Below are positions 7,861 through 15,316 of a DNA stretch of 64,000 nt, piece by piece. Source of the DNA: CF-118 sp035689345 (GTDB lineage: Bacteria > Chloroflexota > Dormibacteria > Dormibacterales > Dormibacteraceae); NCBI GenBank assembly GCA_035689345.1, contig DASSLR010000012.1, forward strand, positions 59,482 to 123,481, written 5' to 3'. The translations under genes and the position numbers were made by a program. The number at the start of each line of letters is the position of its first letter. Position 1 is the first letter of the stretch. Under the pieces are notes generated by a model, which worked only from the letters and a program-made list of their open reading frames with translations, did not search any database and was not told where the DNA came from.

Positions 7861-8475
7861 CTAGACCTTCAGGACGCGGGGCGGCGCAAACCGAACTTCC
7901 AGCACTCCCGGGACCGCCAGCGTCACCGACTCGACGAGCGCGCGCTCGCGCTCGCTGCCGGCGCCCGCGATCGTGACCACGCCGGACTCGACCTTCACCT
8001 CAGAACCCGCGGCCAGGACTCCCAGCTCGTGCAGGCGCCTGTTGACCTCGCCCCGCAGAGATTCGTCAGTGCGCGCGATCACACGCATCAGGTCGCGCCG
8101 GCTCACGATGCCCACCAGCTTCTTGCCGCGCATGACCGGCATGCGCTTGACCCCCGCCTCGAGAATCGCGCGCGCCGCCTGCGACACCTCGCTTCCGGCC
8201 GGCAGCGTGAGGACCTTGCGGGTCATGACGTCGGCCACCGAGCCGGGCGTGGTGCCGGCCGACGGTCGCAACGGCGTGGCCTGCGATCGAGGGTCGGGGC
8301 GCGTCTGCATGGGCATGAGGTCCGCCTCGGAAACGATGCCCACGAGCGCGCCGCGCGTGTCGACCACGGGCAGCGCCGAGATGCCGCGCTCAACGAGCAG
8401 TCGGGCGGCTTCCTTGACCGGTGTCTCGGGGCTGACCGTGATCACCGGCCTGGACATGATGTCGGTGACTTTCAC
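7861..8475 (-). CDS. CBS-pair and BON domain protein, first gene of ATPase operon
   Basis: About 204 residues with two CBS motifs (DIMSRPVITVSP and DVMTRKVLTLPA) and a C-terminal BON domain (SEVKVESGVVTIAG). It resembles the other two CBS-BON proteins of the window, so these are a paralogous family. I take GTG 8475 (VKVTDIM), with AAGGGA directly upstream; the frame is open further up, but that stretch crosses the DosR-like box and looks non-coding. It is followed after 4 bases by the P1B ATPase. It may sense adenylate charge and adjust the pump, a guess from domain content. Confidence 0.85.
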   Translation of the reverse strand: MKVTDIMSRPVITVSPETPVKEAARLLVERGISALPVVDTRGALVGIVSEADLMPMQTRPDPRSQATPLRPSAGTTPGSVADVMTRKVLTLPAGSEVSQAARAILEAGVKRMPVMRGKKLVGIVSRRDLMRVIARTDESLRGEVNRRLHELGVLAAGSEVKVESGVVTIAGAGSERERALVESVTLAVPGVLEVRFAPPRVLKV

Positions 8476-8511
8476 TCCCTTCAGGCTGTGCGTGCCGGTC
8501 GCCGGGCGGCA

Positions 8512-8525
8512 GGGCCGAAAGTCCC
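8512..8525 (-). promoter_or_regulatory. DosR-like box, best match in window
   Basis: On the minus strand the site reads GGGACTTTCGGCCC, followed by TG, fitting the mycobacterial DosR motif at every conserved position. It lies 37 bases upstream of the CBS-BON/P-ATPase operon and about 145 bases upstream of the divergent gene at 8669. A weaker half-match (GGGCCGTTCGGCAG) is at 8557-8570, closer to the divergent gene. Confidence 0.7.
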
Positions 8526-8668
8526 TTTCCGCCCCGCATTCGGCACCCCTCCAAGCGGGCCGTTCGGCAGTGGTTCGGATCGCTCGCAAGCGATTCACTG
8601 GCACCAGGAGCCGTCCAGAAGCTTCAAAACCAAGAAACCCTCGTCAGAGAGGGCCAAGGAGGAAAACG

Positions 8669-9298
8669 GTGAACGCGGCAATTCGGTGGAGGATCGTGAC
8701 TCTTCAGGCAATCCTGGTGGTCGTGCTGGCGGCCGCCGGGGGTTTCGCCATCTACAACGGCACTTTCGTGACGGGCATGATTCACGACGAGCTCGTCTCC
8801 CAGCAGATCTACTTCCCCGGCACGGACCAGGTGAAGACCGGCGGGTCCCTTGACCCCAAGGAGTTCCCGGCTGAGATCACCCAGTACGCCGGCACGCAGG
8901 TCGACACCGGCGACAAGGCGCGGGTCTACGCGAACGACTTCATCGGCAAGCACCTGGAGGGTGTGGCCAACGGCCAGACCTACGCCCAGATCAGCTCGAA
9001 GCTGCAGGCGGACAACGCCAAGCTCGCGGCCATGTCCAAGGACGACCCCGGCTACGCGGACCTGCAGAAGGAAATCAACACTCTGAGCGCGCAGCGCACG
9101 ACCGTCTTCCAGGGCGACACGCTCCGCTCGAGCCTGCTGAACGCGTATGGCTGGTACACCGTCGGGACCTACTCCATCTACGCGGGCATCGGTCTGATGC
9201 TGGCTGCGCTGGTGGTGCTCGGCGCTCTGGTCTTCGAACTGTTCGTCGCCGGGCGCAAGCCCGAGATGATCAAGATCGCGCAGACAAAGGCTGCGTGA
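8669..9298 (+). CDS. Two-helix membrane protein with extracytoplasmic domain, unknown function
   Basis: A 209-residue protein with a membrane helix at about residues 9-28, an extracytoplasmic region of about 145 residues (helical, with repeated Gln, Lys and Asp), and a second helix near 178-200. GTG 8669 is chosen because AAGGAGG lies 6-7 bases upstream. Small secreted-domain membrane proteins of this shape can be sensors or complex scaffolds, but I recognise no family. It is divergent from the CBS-ATPase operon across the DosR-like box and is followed by a strong terminator, so it is probably transcribed alone. Confidence 0.8.
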   Translation: MNAAIRWRIVTLQAILVVVLAAAGGFAIYNGTFVTGMIHDELVSQQIYFPGTDQVKTGGSLDPKEFPAEITQYAGTQVDTGDKARVYANDFIGKHLEGVANGQTYAQISSKLQADNAKLAAMSKDDPGYADLQKEINTLSAQRTTVFQGDTLRSSLLNAYGWYTVGTYSIYAGIGLMLAALVVLGALVFELFVAGRKPEMIKIAQTKAA

Positions 9299-9318
9299 TC
9301 AGCGGATAACGGACGGCA

Positions 9319-9352
9319 AGCTCCGGCGGGCACCCCCGCCGGAGCTCTTTTT
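9319..9352 (+). terminator. Rho-independent terminator
   Basis: A perfect 12-bp stem (AGCTCCGGCGGG, 9319-9330, with 9335-9346), a four-base loop and then CTTTTT. It ends transcription of the gene at 8669 and insulates the succinate dehydrogenase operon. Confidence 0.92.
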
Positions 9353-9374
9353 GTGGAGAGGTTAGATTTCGAAC

Positions 9375-10136
9375 GTGGCAGTCGCCGAGCAAGCAGCAGG
9401 ACGGGCCACCGCCGGCCGCCAGTCGGTCAGGAACCCTTACAGCAGGCTGCCGAACTGGCTGTATCCGACCTTTGTGGTCACGGCGCTGACGGCCTTCGGT
9501 CTCTACACGGCGTGGGTCGTGTTGTTCCAGCCGGTCGCCCAGTTCGGTCCGTACCTGAGTCCTTTCGACTCGCCGCTGATAACGCTCGGCGCCATCCCGG
9601 CGGGCATCTTCGTCATCTGGGCGCCGCTGGTCTTCCGCGCCACCTGCTACTACTACCGCAAGGCCTACTTCCGGTCTTTCTTCTGGCATCCACGGTCGTG
9701 CGCGGTGGACGAGCCGAGACGTGGATACCGCGGTGAGACGGCGTTCCCGTGGGTGCTCAACAACCTGCACCGCTATGCCTTCTACGTGATCGTGGTGCAG
9801 GTTGCGTTCCTCATCTTCGACGCCATCGTCGCCTTCGACTTTCACGGGCGCTTCGGCATCGGAATCGGCTCGCTGATCATGGCGGTCAACATCGTGCTTC
9901 TCTCCGGCTACACGTTCGGCTGCCATGCATTGCGACACCTGGCCGGTGGCGGTCTGGACTGCTTCTCATGCTCGGCCGCCGCGCGTGCGCGCCACCGTTT
10001 GTGGAGGGGCGTGACCGTCCTGAACATCAAGCACGACCGCTGGGCGTGGGCCAGCCTGTTCTCGGTCTGGCTGACGGACGCCTACATCCGCGTTCTGCAG
10101 CACGGCTGGATCACCGACTTCAGGTGGATCTCGTGA
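9375..10136 (+). CDS. Succinate dehydrogenase membrane anchor, Sdh1-like
   Basis: A 253-residue protein with about five membrane helices, placed directly before the flavoprotein and iron-sulfur genes with a GTGA overlap. Several His residues at helix borders (NNLHRYAF, GCHALRHL) could ligate heme b. A single anchor gene preceding SdhA and SdhB resembles the mycobacterial Sdh1 (Rv0249c-Rv0248c-Rv0247c) layout rather than the separate SdhC/SdhD of enterics. The complex would oxidise succinate and pass electrons to quinone, feeding the cytochrome b complex encoded at the start of the window. The start is GTG 9375 with only a weak ribosome-binding site. Confidence 0.8.
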   Translation: MAVAEQAAGRATAGRQSVRNPYSRLPNWLYPTFVVTALTAFGLYTAWVVLFQPVAQFGPYLSPFDSPLITLGAIPAGIFVIWAPLVFRATCYYYRKAYFRSFFWHPRSCAVDEPRRGYRGETAFPWVLNNLHRYAFYVIVVQVAFLIFDAIVAFDFHGRFGIGIGSLIMAVNIVLLSGYTFGCHALRHLAGGGLDCFSCSAAARARHRLWRGVTVLNIKHDRWAWASLFSVWLTDAYIRVLQHGWITDFRWIS

Positions 10137-11893
10137 GCGCCGCGACGTACGAGACCGTCGACACCGATGTCCTGATCCTCGGTGCCGGCGGGGCCGGGCT
10201 GCGCGCGGCCATCGCCGCCGCCGAGGGCGGAGCTCGGGTGCTGGTCGTGTGCAAGTCGCTGCTCGGCAAGGCGCACACCGTGATGGCCGAGGGCGGAGTC
10301 GCCGCGGCGATGCACAACGTCGCCTACCAGGACTCCTGGGAGGTCCACTTCGCCGACACGATGAAAGGCGGCAAGCTCATCAACGACTGGCGCACCGCGG
10401 AGCTGCACGCGCGTGAGTCGCCGGAGCGAGTGCTCGAGCTCGAGCTCTGGGGCGCGATGTTCGATCGCACGTGGCAGGGTCGCATCCACCAACGGCCGTT
10501 CGGCGCGCACACCTATCCACGGCTCGCGCACATCGGCGATCGCACGGGCCTCGAGCTCATTCGCACGCTGCAGGACCGGGCGGTTCACACCAAGGGCGTG
10601 GACGTGATCATGGAGACGACGGTCTTCAAGCTGCTCAAGGCCGACGGGCGCATCGCCGGCGCGCTCGCGTACCGCCGCGCCGACGGCAGCCTGATACTGC
10701 TGCGCTGCTCCGCGCTGGTGCTCGCGAGCGGCGGGGCCGGGAAGATGTACCGCGTCACCTCGAACTCATGGGAGAGCACGGGCGACGGCACCGCGATGGC
10801 GTACGAGGCGGGCGCCGAGCTGCGGGACATGGAGATGGTCCAGTTCCACCCGACGGGGATGGTGTGGCCGGCGGGCGTCCGCGGCATCCTCGTGACCGAG
10901 GGCGTGCGCGGCGAGGGTGGCGTCCTCCGCAACAAGGACGGCGAGCGCTTCATGGAGCGCTACGACCACGAACGGATGGAGCTTTCGTCGCGGGACGTCG
11001 TGGCGCGCGCCATCAACTCCGAGGTTGGCGCGGGACGCGGATCGCCGCACGGTGGGGCATTCCTCGACATCACCCACCGCAAGCCCGACTTCATCAAGCG
11101 CAAGCTGCCCTCGATGTACGAACAGTTCCTCAAGCTCGCCAACGTCGACATCACCAAGGAGCCGATGGAGGTCGCGCCGACCATCCACTACGCGATGGGC
11201 GGCGTGCGCGTCGACGCCGAGACATGCGCCGCGACGGTTCCCGGCCTGTTCGCCGCCGGCGAGGTCGCATCGGGCCTGCACGGCGCCAACCGCCTGGGCG
11301 GCAACTCGCTGAGCGACCTGCTCGTCTTTGGCAAGCGCGCCGGCGACGCCGCGGCCGAGGCAGCCGGCAAGTTGCACAAGGCGACAAAGCTCGACGAGAC
11401 CGAGATCGGCGACGCGGTCGAGGTCCTCATGGCGCCGCTCGAGCGCCCTGCAGGCGAGAGCCCGTTCAAGCTGATGGCCGAGATCCAGGATGTCATGACC
11501 GTGCACGCGCCGATCGTTCGCGACGGTCCCGGGCTGCAGGCGGGGCTCGAAAAGCTCGAGGACCTGAAGGCCCGTGTAGCGGCGTGCGGGACCGGAGGCT
11601 CCACGACGCGTGCGTTCAACCCCGGATGGCACACCGCCTACGACCTCCGTTCGATGCTCGTCAACGCCGAGGCGCTGCTGCGGTCAGCGCTGGAACGCAA
11701 GGAAAGTCGCGGCGCGCACGCACGCTCCGACTACCCGAAGCTCGACGACGAGATGGCCAGAGTGAACTTCATCACCTTCAAGAGTCCCGAGGGGATGGAC
11801 GTGCGCGCGGAAACCATTCCGCCCATGCCCGACTACCTCGCCGAGGCGGTGCACCACTCGTACGCTCGCTACACGCCGGAGGAACGCGAATGA
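10133..11893 (+). CDS. sdhA: Succinate dehydrogenase / fumarate reductase flavoprotein subunit
   Basis: A 586-residue catalytic subunit. The N-terminus has the FAD Rossmann motif (GAGGAGLRAAIAA). The conserved His of AHTVMAEGG is at the position that covalently binds FAD in this family. Substrate-binding residues are seen in QFHPTGM, RGEGG and HYAMGG, and the C-terminal helical domain is complete. GTG 10133 overlaps the anchor stop; the longer open frame upstream lies within the anchor gene. The ATG of sdhB overlaps its stop (ATGA), so the three genes form one operon. Whether it works as a dehydrogenase or as a fumarate reductase under low oxygen cannot be read from sequence. Confidence 0.95.
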   Translation: MSAATYETVDTDVLILGAGGAGLRAAIAAAEGGARVLVVCKSLLGKAHTVMAEGGVAAAMHNVAYQDSWEVHFADTMKGGKLINDWRTAELHARESPERVLELELWGAMFDRTWQGRIHQRPFGAHTYPRLAHIGDRTGLELIRTLQDRAVHTKGVDVIMETTVFKLLKADGRIAGALAYRRADGSLILLRCSALVLASGGAGKMYRVTSNSWESTGDGTAMAYEAGAELRDMEMVQFHPTGMVWPAGVRGILVTEGVRGEGGVLRNKDGERFMERYDHERMELSSRDVVARAINSEVGAGRGSPHGGAFLDITHRKPDFIKRKLPSMYEQFLKLANVDITKEPMEVAPTIHYAMGGVRVDAETCAATVPGLFAAGEVASGLHGANRLGGNSLSDLLVFGKRAGDAAAEAAGKLHKATKLDETEIGDAVEVLMAPLERPAGESPFKLMAEIQDVMTVHAPIVRDGPGLQAGLEKLEDLKARVAACGTGGSTTRAFNPGWHTAYDLRSMLVNAEALLRSALERKESRGAHARSDYPKLDDEMARVNFITFKSPEGMDVRAETIPPMPDYLAEAVHHSYARYTPEERE

Positions 11894-12651
11894 GCCAGCA
11901 AGCGCCCGCGATCAACGAGCTCGATCTCAAGATCTGGCGCGGCGACTCGAAGGGTGGAGACTTTGTCTCCTACCGCGTGCCGGTGCGCGAGGGGATGGTC
12001 GTGCTCGACGCGGTCCTCTGGGTGCAGGCCAACCTGGCTTCGGACCTGGCGGTGCGCTGGAACTGCAAAGCCGCGAAGTGCGGGTCGTGCGCGGCTGAGA
12101 TCGAGGGCTTCCCGCGGCTCATGTGCAAGACGGCCATCGCCGAGTATTCCGGCCCGATCACCGTCCGGCCGATGAAGGCCTTCCCGGTCATCAAGGACCT
12201 GGTCACGGACGTCAGCTGGAACTACGAGGTGAACAAGCAGATCCCTCCGTTCACCGCGTCCGAGGAGGACATGAAGACCTCCGAGCCGTGGCGCATGCGG
12301 CAGATGGACGTGGACCGCGTCCTGGAGTTCCGCAAGTGCATCGAATGCTTCCTCTGCCAGGACGTATGCCACGTGCTGCGGAACCACGACGGCAAACAGC
12401 AGTACTACGGGCCGCGGTTCATGGTCCGCATCGCGAGCCTCGAGATGCACCCGCGCGACGTCCTCGACCGCCGGCCGCTGCTGAAGGGCGCGGGGGGCGT
12501 CGGCTACTGCAATATCACGAAGTGCTGCCAGGAGGTGTGCCCCGAGCACATCCACATCACGGACAACGCGATCATCCCGCTCAAAGAGCGCATGGACGAC
12601 CTGTATTTCGACCCGTTGCGGGCCATCGGCCGCGCCATCAAGAAGAAATAG
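11890..12651 (+). CDS. sdhB: Succinate dehydrogenase iron-sulfur subunit
   Basis: A 253-residue electron-transfer subunit with a full cysteine set: plant-ferredoxin [2Fe-2S] ligands (CKAAKCGSC ... C), a [4Fe-4S] motif (CIECFLCQDVC) and the [3Fe-4S] set (CNITKCCQEVCPEHI). It overlaps sdhA by ATGA and ends the operon. The stop codon abuts a DosR-like sequence that precedes the next gene. Confidence 0.95.
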   Translation: MSQQAPAINELDLKIWRGDSKGGDFVSYRVPVREGMVVLDAVLWVQANLASDLAVRWNCKAAKCGSCAAEIEGFPRLMCKTAIAEYSGPITVRPMKAFPVIKDLVTDVSWNYEVNKQIPPFTASEEDMKTSEPWRMRQMDVDRVLEFRKCIECFLCQDVCHVLRNHDGKQQYYGPRFMVRIASLEMHPRDVLDRRPLLKGAGGVGYCNITKCCQEVCPEHIHITDNAIIPLKERMDDLYFDPLRAIGRAIKKK

Positions 12652-12663
12652 GTCGTTCGGCCC
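12650..12663 (+). promoter_or_regulatory. Degenerate DosR-like box after sdhB
   Basis: AGGTCGTTCGGCCC keeps the C at position 5 and the GGCCC half-site of the DosR core. It lies 60 bases before the ATG at 12723, the first gene of a three-gene unit ending in a pyridoxamine-oxidase-like protein. The site resembles the one at 17090-17103. A GC palindrome follows at 12673-12686. Confidence 0.4.
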
Positions 12664-12722
12664 TGGCCCGGTGGGCCGGCCGGCCCGTTCTCCCTCCTCG
12701 GTTCGGCCGGATACTCGCCTCG

Positions 12723-13190
12723 ATGTACGTCCAGTACTCGGTTCACATAAATCGCTCTGTCGGAGACTGCGCGGAGTTGCTGGAGCGGGGGCCACGGATC
12801 TGGTTTCCACGCCTCCGGGGTGACAGCAGGTCCGAGGTCGGGCTGCGGGTCGCCGGCGTCTCGGTGCGCAAGCGCGTGGAAGTCACCCTCGGCGAGCCGG
12901 AGAAGGCCGGCAACTGGACCAACGTGCCCATCTCCTGGAAGGCCACATTTCCCGAGCAGCTGTTCCCGGTTCTCACCGGGCGCCTCGAGCTCGTCCCCGT
13001 GGGCAAGGACGAGGCGCGACTCACGGTCAGCGGCATGTACGAGCCGCCCCTCGGCAAGCTCGGCGCCATCATCGACGACGCGGTCATGCACAGCGTCGCC
13101 GAGGCGACCGTGCGCGAGGTGACGGAGGGCATCGCCCGGCAGCTCGGAGCCCTGCTCGAGGAGGAGAAAGCCGGCCAGGGCCATTCGTAG
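12723..13190 (+). CDS. SRPBCC-like small protein
   Basis: A 155-residue soluble protein starting at ATG 12723. Alternating hydrophobic strands and a long amphipathic C-terminal helix (residues about 115-150) suggest the START/SRPBCC ligand-binding fold, but no diagnostic motif is visible. It is the first gene of a unit with the membrane protein and flavoprotein that follow, 11 bases away. The longer open frame upstream lies in another frame of sdhB and is not coding. Confidence 0.65.
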   Translation: MYVQYSVHINRSVGDCAELLERGPRIWFPRLRGDSRSEVGLRVAGVSVRKRVEVTLGEPEKAGNWTNVPISWKATFPEQLFPVLTGRLELVPVGKDEARLTVSGMYEPPLGKLGAIIDDAVMHSVAEATVREVTEGIARQLGALLEEEKAGQGHS

Positions 13191-13201
13191 GGAGGGTCGT
13201 C

Positions 13202-14086
13202 ATGGCCACCACGATCAGCACACGTCACAATCTCGCGCGCCGCCTCGAAACTGAGGCGACCACGAAGTGGCACACGGCGGCCTATGCCGTCTCCGGCCTG
13301 CTGGCGGCCGTGAGCACCGCGGCCGCCGCCGCAACCTTCTTCGTCCCCGACGTGCTTCGCGGGCCGGCCGTCATGAACGGATCGGCGCGGGGCACGGCCA
13401 TCGTCATGCTCGTCGCCGGCGTGCCCCTGCTCCTCTGCTCGATGCTGTTCGCCGCGCGCGGCTCGCTGCGCGCCCAGATCGTCTGGCTCGGCGCTGCCGG
13501 CTACTCCGTCTACAACGGCGTGATGTTCGTGCTCGCCACCCCCTTCAACCAGCTGTACCTGCTGTACGAGGGGATGCTCGGTCTTTCCATCTGGACCGCA
13601 GTGCTGGTGGTGCTTGGGATCGACCGCGCCGCGTATCGGCGCGCCTTCTCGGAATCTTTCCCAGACCGCCGGATCGCCGGCTACCTGTTGACGGTGACCG
13701 CAGCCAACACCTTCCTCTGGCTCTCGGGCGTCGTGCCCGCGGTTTTCAGCACTGACACACCGAAGTTCCTGGAGGGTACCGGCCTGACCACCATGCCCAC
13801 GTACGACCAGGACCTGGCTTTCTGGCTGCCCTCGATCGCGGTGGCGGCCATCTGGATGTGGCGGCGCATGTTGTGGGGGCGCCTGCTGGTGGGCGCAACC
13901 CTGGTCATGTGGGTCGTCGAGGCCGTGGGGGTGGCCGTTGACCAGTGGATGGGAGGGGCCGCCGACCCTGCGTCGACCGTGGCCTCGGCCTCCATCTCGC
14001 CGATGTTCGCCGCGCTTGCGGTGATCGGTTGTGTTCCGCTCTTTTTCTTCATGCGCGGTCTGCGCGATCGGGAGGTGGCGAAATGA
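13202..14086 (+). CDS. Multi-pass membrane protein, unknown function
   Basis: A 294-residue protein with about eight predicted membrane helices, starting at ATG 13202 after GGGAGGGTCGTC. The cytoplasmic C-terminus ends RGLRDREVAK. No transporter signature or metal-ligand pattern is evident. Its stop overlaps the ATG of the pyridoxamine-oxidase-like gene (ATGA), so the two are coupled. Its place inside the DosR-like island suggests a stress-linked role. Confidence 0.75.
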   Translation: MATTISTRHNLARRLETEATTKWHTAAYAVSGLLAAVSTAAAAATFFVPDVLRGPAVMNGSARGTAIVMLVAGVPLLLCSMLFAARGSLRAQIVWLGAAGYSVYNGVMFVLATPFNQLYLLYEGMLGLSIWTAVLVVLGIDRAAYRRAFSESFPDRRIAGYLLTVTAANTFLWLSGVVPAVFSTDTPKFLEGTGLTTMPTYDQDLAFWLPSIAVAAIWMWRRMLWGRLLVGATLVMWVVEAVGVAVDQWMGGAADPASTVASASISPMFAALAVIGCVPLFFFMRGLRDREVAK

Positions 14087-14508
14087 ACGTCACGGCCGAC
14101 ACGGACATCCTCGAGGCGCTCGATGAGCACCAATGCCTGGAGCACCTCCACTCGGCGCGCCTGGGACGTGTGGCGTTCCGGAGCGGCGAGGACATCGACA
14201 TATTCCCGGTGAACTACGCGTGCGACGGATCGATAGTCGTGTACCGGACCGCCGCGGGCACGCGGCTCGATCGGGCCCCGCGCGACCACGTGGCGTTCGA
14301 GGTCGATGGCTGGGACGAGCAGTCCCGCACGGGTTGGAGCGTGGTCCTCAAGGGCATCGCCCTCGACGTGACGGCGGGCAACGATCCTTTCTCCAAAGCC
14401 CTGCGCGAGCGCAAGGTTGTGCCGCTTGCGCCAGGTCGCCGCGAGCGCTGGGTCGCGATCTACCCGTCTTCCGTCACCGGCCGGAAGTTCACGCGGTCCC
14501 AACGCTGA
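14083..14508 (+). CDS. Pyridoxamine 5'-phosphate oxidase-like flavin-binding protein
   Basis: A 141-residue split-barrel protein. The N-terminal motif ECLEHLHSARLGRVAF-like pattern (here LEHLHSARLGRVAF) followed by INYACDGSIVVY-like strands (VNYACDGSIVVYR) is typical of small flavin- or F420-binding oxidases and nitroimidazole-reductase relatives. Proteins of this family (for example Rv3129) belong to the mycobacterial DosR regulon. ATG 14083 overlaps the upstream stop and has GGAGGTGG as ribosome-binding site. Substrate and cofactor are not determinable here. Confidence 0.85.
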   Translation: MNVTADTDILEALDEHQCLEHLHSARLGRVAFRSGEDIDIFPVNYACDGSIVVYRTAAGTRLDRAPRDHVAFEVDGWDEQSRTGWSVVLKGIALDVTAGNDPFSKALRERKVVPLAPGRRERWVAIYPSSVTGRKFTRSQR

Positions 14509-14509
14509 G

Positions 14510-14523
14510 GGGACCATCGGCCC
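14510..14523 (+). promoter_or_regulatory. DosR-like box without an obvious target gene
   Basis: GGGACCATCGGCCC, followed by TG, matches the DosR core well. It begins two bases after the stop of the flavoprotein gene and lies 123 bases beyond the 3' end of the convergent dosR-like gene. No convincing protein gene starts on either side. A small hairpin (CCGGCG ... GCCGG) follows at about 14531-14547. Confidence 0.5.
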
Positions 14524-14645
14524 TGAACGCCGGCGGTTTACGCCGGTACCGTCGTCGTCAGCGCGAGCGGCCCAGGCCGCAGGGCGACACCTAATAAGGA
14601 TGATGAGGCCAAGCCGACCCGGGCCTCGCGCTCTTCTTGCGCTCT

Positions 14646-15308
14646 CTAGCCCGTGGAGCCAGGTGTAGTCGTGTGCCGCGCCAGGTACGCGGCGGCCTCG
14701 GCTCGACGCGCGACCTCGAGCTTGGAGAGGATCGTCGAGACGTAGTTCTTGACCGTCTTCTCGGCCAGCTTCAGCTCCTTGCCGATCTGGCCGTTGGTGT
14801 GGCCTTTGGCCACGAGCGTCAGGATCCGCTCCTCCTGCGCCGACAGCCGCGCGAGCTTCTCGTCGCGCATGGTCTTGCCCTTGCGCAGCCGGTCGAGCAC
14901 CGTGCGCGTGATCTCGGGGTCGAGCAGGCTCCTTCCGGCTCCCACCTCCCGAATGGCCCGGACGAGCTCGCCGCCCCGAATCTGCTTCAAGACGTACCCG
15001 GCGGCGCCAGCCATGATCGACGCGAACAGCGCCTCGTCGTCCGCAAACGACGTGAGCATCAGGACCTGGGTCTTCTCCAGCCGCGCGCGGATCTCGCGCG
15101 TTGCCTCGATGCCGCTCCCGTCGGTGAGGCGGACGTCCATCACGACGACATCGGGCTTGGTGCGCTCGGCCTGGGCGATCGCCTCTTTGACCGAGCCCGC
15201 CTCCGCCACGACCGTCAGGTCGTCGTTCGATTCGATCAAAGCCTTGACGCCGTCGCGCACAACTTCGTGGTCGTCCACCAGGAGGATGCGGAGCCTCTCC
15301 TTCGACAT
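14646..15308 (-). CDS. dosR: DosR/DevR-like NarL-family response regulator
   Basis: A 220-residue two-component regulator. The receiver domain has the acidic pair D12-D13, phospho-acceptor D58, T86 and K108. The LuxR-type HTH spans about 155-215. Compared from memory with M. tuberculosis DosR, the receiver has the same shape (LLVDDHEVVR, SLLD after GAGR), and the recognition helix carries KTVKNYVS, the residues (K, K, N) through which DosR contacts its GGGAC...GTCCC box. It lies 8 bases downstream of its kinase gene. With the DosR-like boxes nearby this is a strong case for a DosR-type regulon. Confidence 0.9.
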   Translation of the reverse strand: MSKERLRILLVDDHEVVRDGVKALIESNDDLTVVAEAGSVKEAIAQAERTKPDVVVMDVRLTDGSGIEATREIRARLEKTQVLMLTSFADDEALFASIMAGAAGYVLKQIRGGELVRAIREVGAGRSLLDPEITRTVLDRLRKGKTMRDEKLARLSAQEERILTLVAKGHTNGQIGKELKLAEKTVKNYVSTILSKLEVARRAEAAAYLARHTTTPGSTG

Positions 15309-15316
15309 GTCGGGGC

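Noticed and set aside
8557..8570. Second box-like sequence GGGCCGTTCGGCAG
   Set aside because: Only one half-site fits; kept as a remark under the strong box rather than as a feature.
14599..14668. Tiny frame (about 22 codons) with AAGG before ATG, downstream of the box at 14510
   Set aside because: Too short, Arg/Pro-rich, and it runs into the 3' end of the dosR-like gene. No support beyond a weak ribosome-binding site.
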